This document shows, in pieces, positions 61,710 to 64,000 of a stretch of DNA of 64,000 bases. The notes beneath the pieces are model-generated. The model searched no databases and had not been told where the DNA came from. It worked only from the letters and a program-made list of their open reading frames with translations. The first letter of the stretch is position 1; the number at the start of each line of letters is the position of its first letter. The stretch covers positions 34,521 to 98,520 of the forward strand of contig JAGKTQ010000016.1 of the NCBI GenBank assembly GCA_021153325.1, in the 5' to 3' direction. The translations under genes were made by a program, and so were the position numbers. The DNA is from Lachnospiraceae bacterium. Its GTDB lineage: Bacteria > Bacillota > Clostridia > Lachnospirales > Lachnospiraceae.

Positions 61710-62822
61710 ATGGCAGGTTCATCGTTTGGTACGATATTTAAAATAACAACTTGGGGCGAATCCCACGGAAAAGGACTTGGTGTAGTCATTGATGGATGCC
61801 CGGCAGGAATTGCACTTTCCGAAGCAGATATTCAAAAATTTCTGGACAGACGTAAACCCGGACAGACAAAAATTGCTACGCAGCGTAAAGAGGCGGATGA
61901 AGTTGAAATTCTTTCCGGTGTATTTGAAGGACGCACGACCGGAACACCGATTTCCATGTTGGTGAAGAACACTTCCCAAATTTCTAAAGATTATAGTGAA
62001 ATCGCATCCTGCTACCGACCAGGTCATGCAGATTATACGTTTGATATGAAATATGGTTTCCGTGACTATCGTGGTGGTGGACGTTCTTCTGGACGTGAAA
62101 CAATTGGACGTGTAGCTGCCGGAGCAGTTGCTTCTCTCGCATTAAAACAACTTGGCATTGAAGTAGTCTCTTACACAAAATCTATTCACGATATCGAAAT
62201 CAATCCGGAAAATTTTGATCCTACTGCAATTTTAGAAACACCGACCTGTATGCCAGACCGCGATGCTTCCAAAAAAGCGGAAAAATATTTAGCAGAATGC
62301 ATAGAAAATATGGATTCTGCAGGTGGTGTCATTGAATGTATCGTAAAACACATGCCGGCTGGTGTAGGTGATCCTGTTTTTGAAAAACTGGATGCAAATC
62401 TTGCCAAAGCGCTTATGTCCATCGGTGCCGTAAAAGCTGTTGAAATAGGCGATGGTGTGCAGGTAGCATGCACAAATGGTAGTTTGAATAATGATGCTTT
62501 CCGCATGGCAGCCGGAAAAGTGACAAAGAAAACCAATCACGCAGGTGGAATCCTTGGTGGAATCAGTGATGGTGATGACATTATCCTTCGTGCTTACATA
62601 AAACCTACCCCATCTATTTTTTCTGCACAGGAAACCGTAAATACTTCTCTGGAAGATATGGAATTAAAAATCAAAGGACGTCATGACCCGATTATTGTTC
62701 CACGAGCCGTTGTCGTTGTGGAATCCATGACTGCTATTACACTTTTTGATGCACTGCTTCTAAATATGACAGCACGAATGGATAACATTAAGAAATTTTA
62801 TTATGATTATTCCGATAAATAA
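61710..62822 (+). CDS. aroC: Chorismate synthase
   Basis: Last step of the shikimate pathway: removes phosphate from EPSP to form chorismate, needing reduced FMN. 370 residues, normal length. Blocks are GTIFKITTWGESHGKGLG at the start, RPGHADYTFDMKYGFRDYRGGG (split around residue 105-125; catalytic His and the FMN loop) and GRSSGRETIGRVAAGA. GGAGG precedes the ATG. It is a single gene between a strong promoter and terminator; other aro genes are not in the window. Confidence 0.97.
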   Translation: MAGSSFGTIFKITTWGESHGKGLGVVIDGCPAGIALSEADIQKFLDRRKPGQTKIATQRKEADEVEILSGVFEGRTTGTPISMLVKNTSQISKDYSEIASCYRPGHADYTFDMKYGFRDYRGGGRSSGRETIGRVAAGAVASLALKQLGIEVVSYTKSIHDIEINPENFDPTAILETPTCMPDRDASKKAEKYLAECIENMDSAGGVIECIVKHMPAGVGDPVFEKLDANLAKALMSIGAVKAVEIGDGVQVACTNGSLNNDAFRMAAGKVTKKTNHAGGILGGISDGDDIILRAYIKPTPSIFSAQETVNTSLEDMELKIKGRHDPIIVPRAVVVVESMTAITLFDALLLNMTARMDNIKKFYYDYSDK

Positions 62823-62834
62823 ATAAAATCAAAC

Positions 62835-62873
62835 AAAAAAGAAGTGTGGATTTCTCATCCGCACTTCTTTTTA
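62835..62873. terminator. Bidirectional terminator after aroC
   Basis: AGAAGTGTGGAT/ATCCGCACTTCT stem (one G-T pair) with a five-base loop, flanked by A6 and T5; it serves aroC and the converging lactonase-like gene. Confidence 0.9.
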
Positions 62874-62889
62874 CTTCCCTTCTTTTACC

Positions 62890-63939
62890 TTAACCAATCT
62901 TATGAAATACTACACAGTTCGGTCTCTCTACCGGAATCTCTTTACCATCCATTACAATAATACCTTCTTCTGCATTTACAGAAAAGAATGTAAGTGTATT
63001 GGATTCATGATTCAGAGATACTAAATGTTTGTTATCCGGGAAAAGAGCTGCATCCTTTGGATAATCTCCACTTATCGGCAAACACAATACCGTATTCAAC
63101 ATTCCTGTTTCTTCCTTCACTTCATATAATACAACACTGTTATCTCCAGCGTTTGAGCTTAATAAGTATTTGTAGTCTCTTGAAAAGCTGAGTGCACTTG
63201 CTGCTACACCTGTATTATCTCCATTTACGGTTGGGATCGTCTGTATCTTCTCAAAATACGGATCGTTGTCTTTTTCTACATAACTGTACACATCAATGAA
63301 ATTTTTTAATTCATGCACAACATACATGTATTTTCCATCTTTGCTGAATGTCAAATGTCTTGGTGCGGATTCCAGTTCACTTCTGACTACATCGACCTGT
63401 TTTAATTTCCCAGTTTCATGGTTCAATAAATATACATTGATATGATCCATGCCCAAGTCAGCTGCACAAAGGAATTTATTATCTCTTGTCATTTTCACAC
63501 AGTTTACATGCGGACGGAAATTACGTTCTGCCACACTTCCAAGTCCTTTATGGAAAATTTCTTCTGTGATCTCTCCAACTCCACCATCTTCCCTTAAACG
63601 CAATGCGGTAATTTTTCCGTCATGATAACCACCTACAAACAAAAACTTATCTTCATAGTCTGTAGATAAGAAGCAGCCTCTCATTCCATTGATAGAACCT
63701 TTATTGATCAGTTCCAAATTGCCGTCTGGTAAAACTTTAAAAGCGACAACACCTTCGTCCGTTATAGAATATAAATATTTATAATTGTGAGAAAGCGTAA
63801 TATAGGAGGAATTGGTAATCTCCACTTCATTTTTCTCCGTGAATCTTCCATTTTTCATATCTACGTCATAAACTTTAATACCGTGTTTATCCTTCATTGT
63901 ATAAGATGAAACATAAGCAACAAATTTTTCTTTTTCCAT
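62890..63939 (-). CDS. Lactonase family beta-propeller protein (6-phosphogluconolactonase-like)
   Basis: 349 residues from the ATG at 63939, seven bases after GGAGGG. It is built of seven repeats of the Lactonase (YbhE-like) propeller: ITNSSYITLSHNYKYLYSITD, PHVNCVKMTRDNKFLCAADLG, APRHLTFSKDGKYMYVVHEL and similar. No signal peptide is present. Members hydrolyse 6-phosphogluconolactone in the pentose phosphate route, but propellers of this class are diverse and no pentose phosphate gene is adjacent, so the reaction is a family-based guess. Confidence 0.82.
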   Translation of the reverse strand: MEKEKFVAYVSSYTMKDKHGIKVYDVDMKNGRFTEKNEVEITNSSYITLSHNYKYLYSITDEGVVAFKVLPDGNLELINKGSINGMRGCFLSTDYEDKFLFVGGYHDGKITALRLREDGGVGEITEEIFHKGLGSVAERNFRPHVNCVKMTRDNKFLCAADLGMDHINVYLLNHETGKLKQVDVVRSELESAPRHLTFSKDGKYMYVVHELKNFIDVYSYVEKDNDPYFEKIQTIPTVNGDNTGVAASALSFSRDYKYLLSSNAGDNSVVLYEVKEETGMLNTVLCLPISGDYPKDAALFPDNKHLVSLNHESNTLTFFSVNAEEGIIVMDGKEIPVERPNCVVFHKIG

Positions 63940-64000
63940 TGGAATGCCCTCCATATTCTGTCGTTCTTTGTCAAAATCGTATAGTTATAGTATTTTTATC

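Noticed and set aside
1..64000. CRISPR arrays, insertion sequences, prophage or toxin-antitoxin loci
   Set aside because: Reading both strands I saw no regularly spaced repeats, transposase, phage or toxin-antitoxin gene pair.

Overview
The window looks like ordinary chromosome from a low-GC, Gram-positive anaerobe of the class Clostridia, most likely Lachnospiraceae. The reasons are: AT-rich sequence with AGGAGG-type ribosome binding sites; the parE-parC-rsmD-coaD-coiled-coil gene string; a clostridial GGGtGRT/NifU-like pair; a MetH without its reactivation domain; lipoprotein signal peptides; and an archaeal-type aspartate-semialdehyde dehydrogenase. The family assignment is inference from gene content; no rRNA lies in the window. 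Most genes are on the minus strand. I see no insertion sequence, prophage, CRISPR array or integrase, and no gene-free stretch longer than 300 bases.

Layout. 1-6342 (-): a compact run parE, parC, rsmD, coaD, a coiled-coil protein and a cell-wall amidase cut by the window edge. 6437-8847 (-): metN-metI-metQ, a methionine importer preceded by a perfect 17-bp palindrome identical to my recollection of the streptococcal MET-box. 8864-10119: a small unknown protein and a histidine phosphatase. 10150-12053 (-): leuC-leuD with a promoter and a LysR-type operator; the LysR gene is divergent (12117-13034). 13013-18800 (-): a peptide/nickel-type ABC importer with a fused double ATPase. 18964-25057 (-): ilvC, two acetolactate synthase regulatory subunits, ilvB and metH. 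25285-29223: a lipoprotein, a GH31 alpha-glucosidase and a divergent AraC regulator. 29439-31158 (-): the GGGtGRT protein and its NifU-like partner. 31345-34306 (-): a TrpXYZ-type ABC importer. 34354-41621 (-): a beta-helix protein, topoisomerase III, a GGDEF/EAL protein, asd and argH. 41786-43577 (+): an ABC ATPase and permease without a binding protein, then tRNA-Thr(CGT). 43578-49317 (-): a BMP lipoprotein, an MscS channel, glycogen branching enzyme and a DUF1015 protein. 49416-54186: a small forward gene, a membrane protein, serA, serC and an L,D-transpeptidase. 54215-58798 (-): leuB-ilvD-ilvB. 58817-61484 (-): yajC, tgt and a VanY-type carboxypeptidase. 61638-62873 (+): aroC. 62890-63939 (-): a lactonase-like beta-propeller.

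How the genes work together. The dominant theme is amino-acid supply. Branched-chain synthesis is spread over three loci (leuCD; ilvB-ilvN-ilvN-ilvC; leuB-ilvD-ilvB) that together cover acetolactate synthase, reductoisomerase, dehydratase and two leucine steps; leuA, ilvA and the transaminase are not here. Methionine is served by metH, the importer metNIQ and asd; serine by serA/serC; arginine by argH; aromatic amino acids by aroC. Two lengthy operons deal with peptide and probable amino-acid uptake, and envelope enzymes (amidase, VanY, L,D-transpeptidase) are scattered between them.

I did not find a complete new multi-gene system. The observations most worth following are the MET-box outside streptococci, the GGGtGRT/NifU-like pair of unknown function, a histone-H1-like tail on the glycogen branching enzyme, a Trp-to-Tyr change in one acetolactate synthase, and the DUF1015 gene close to serA/serC.
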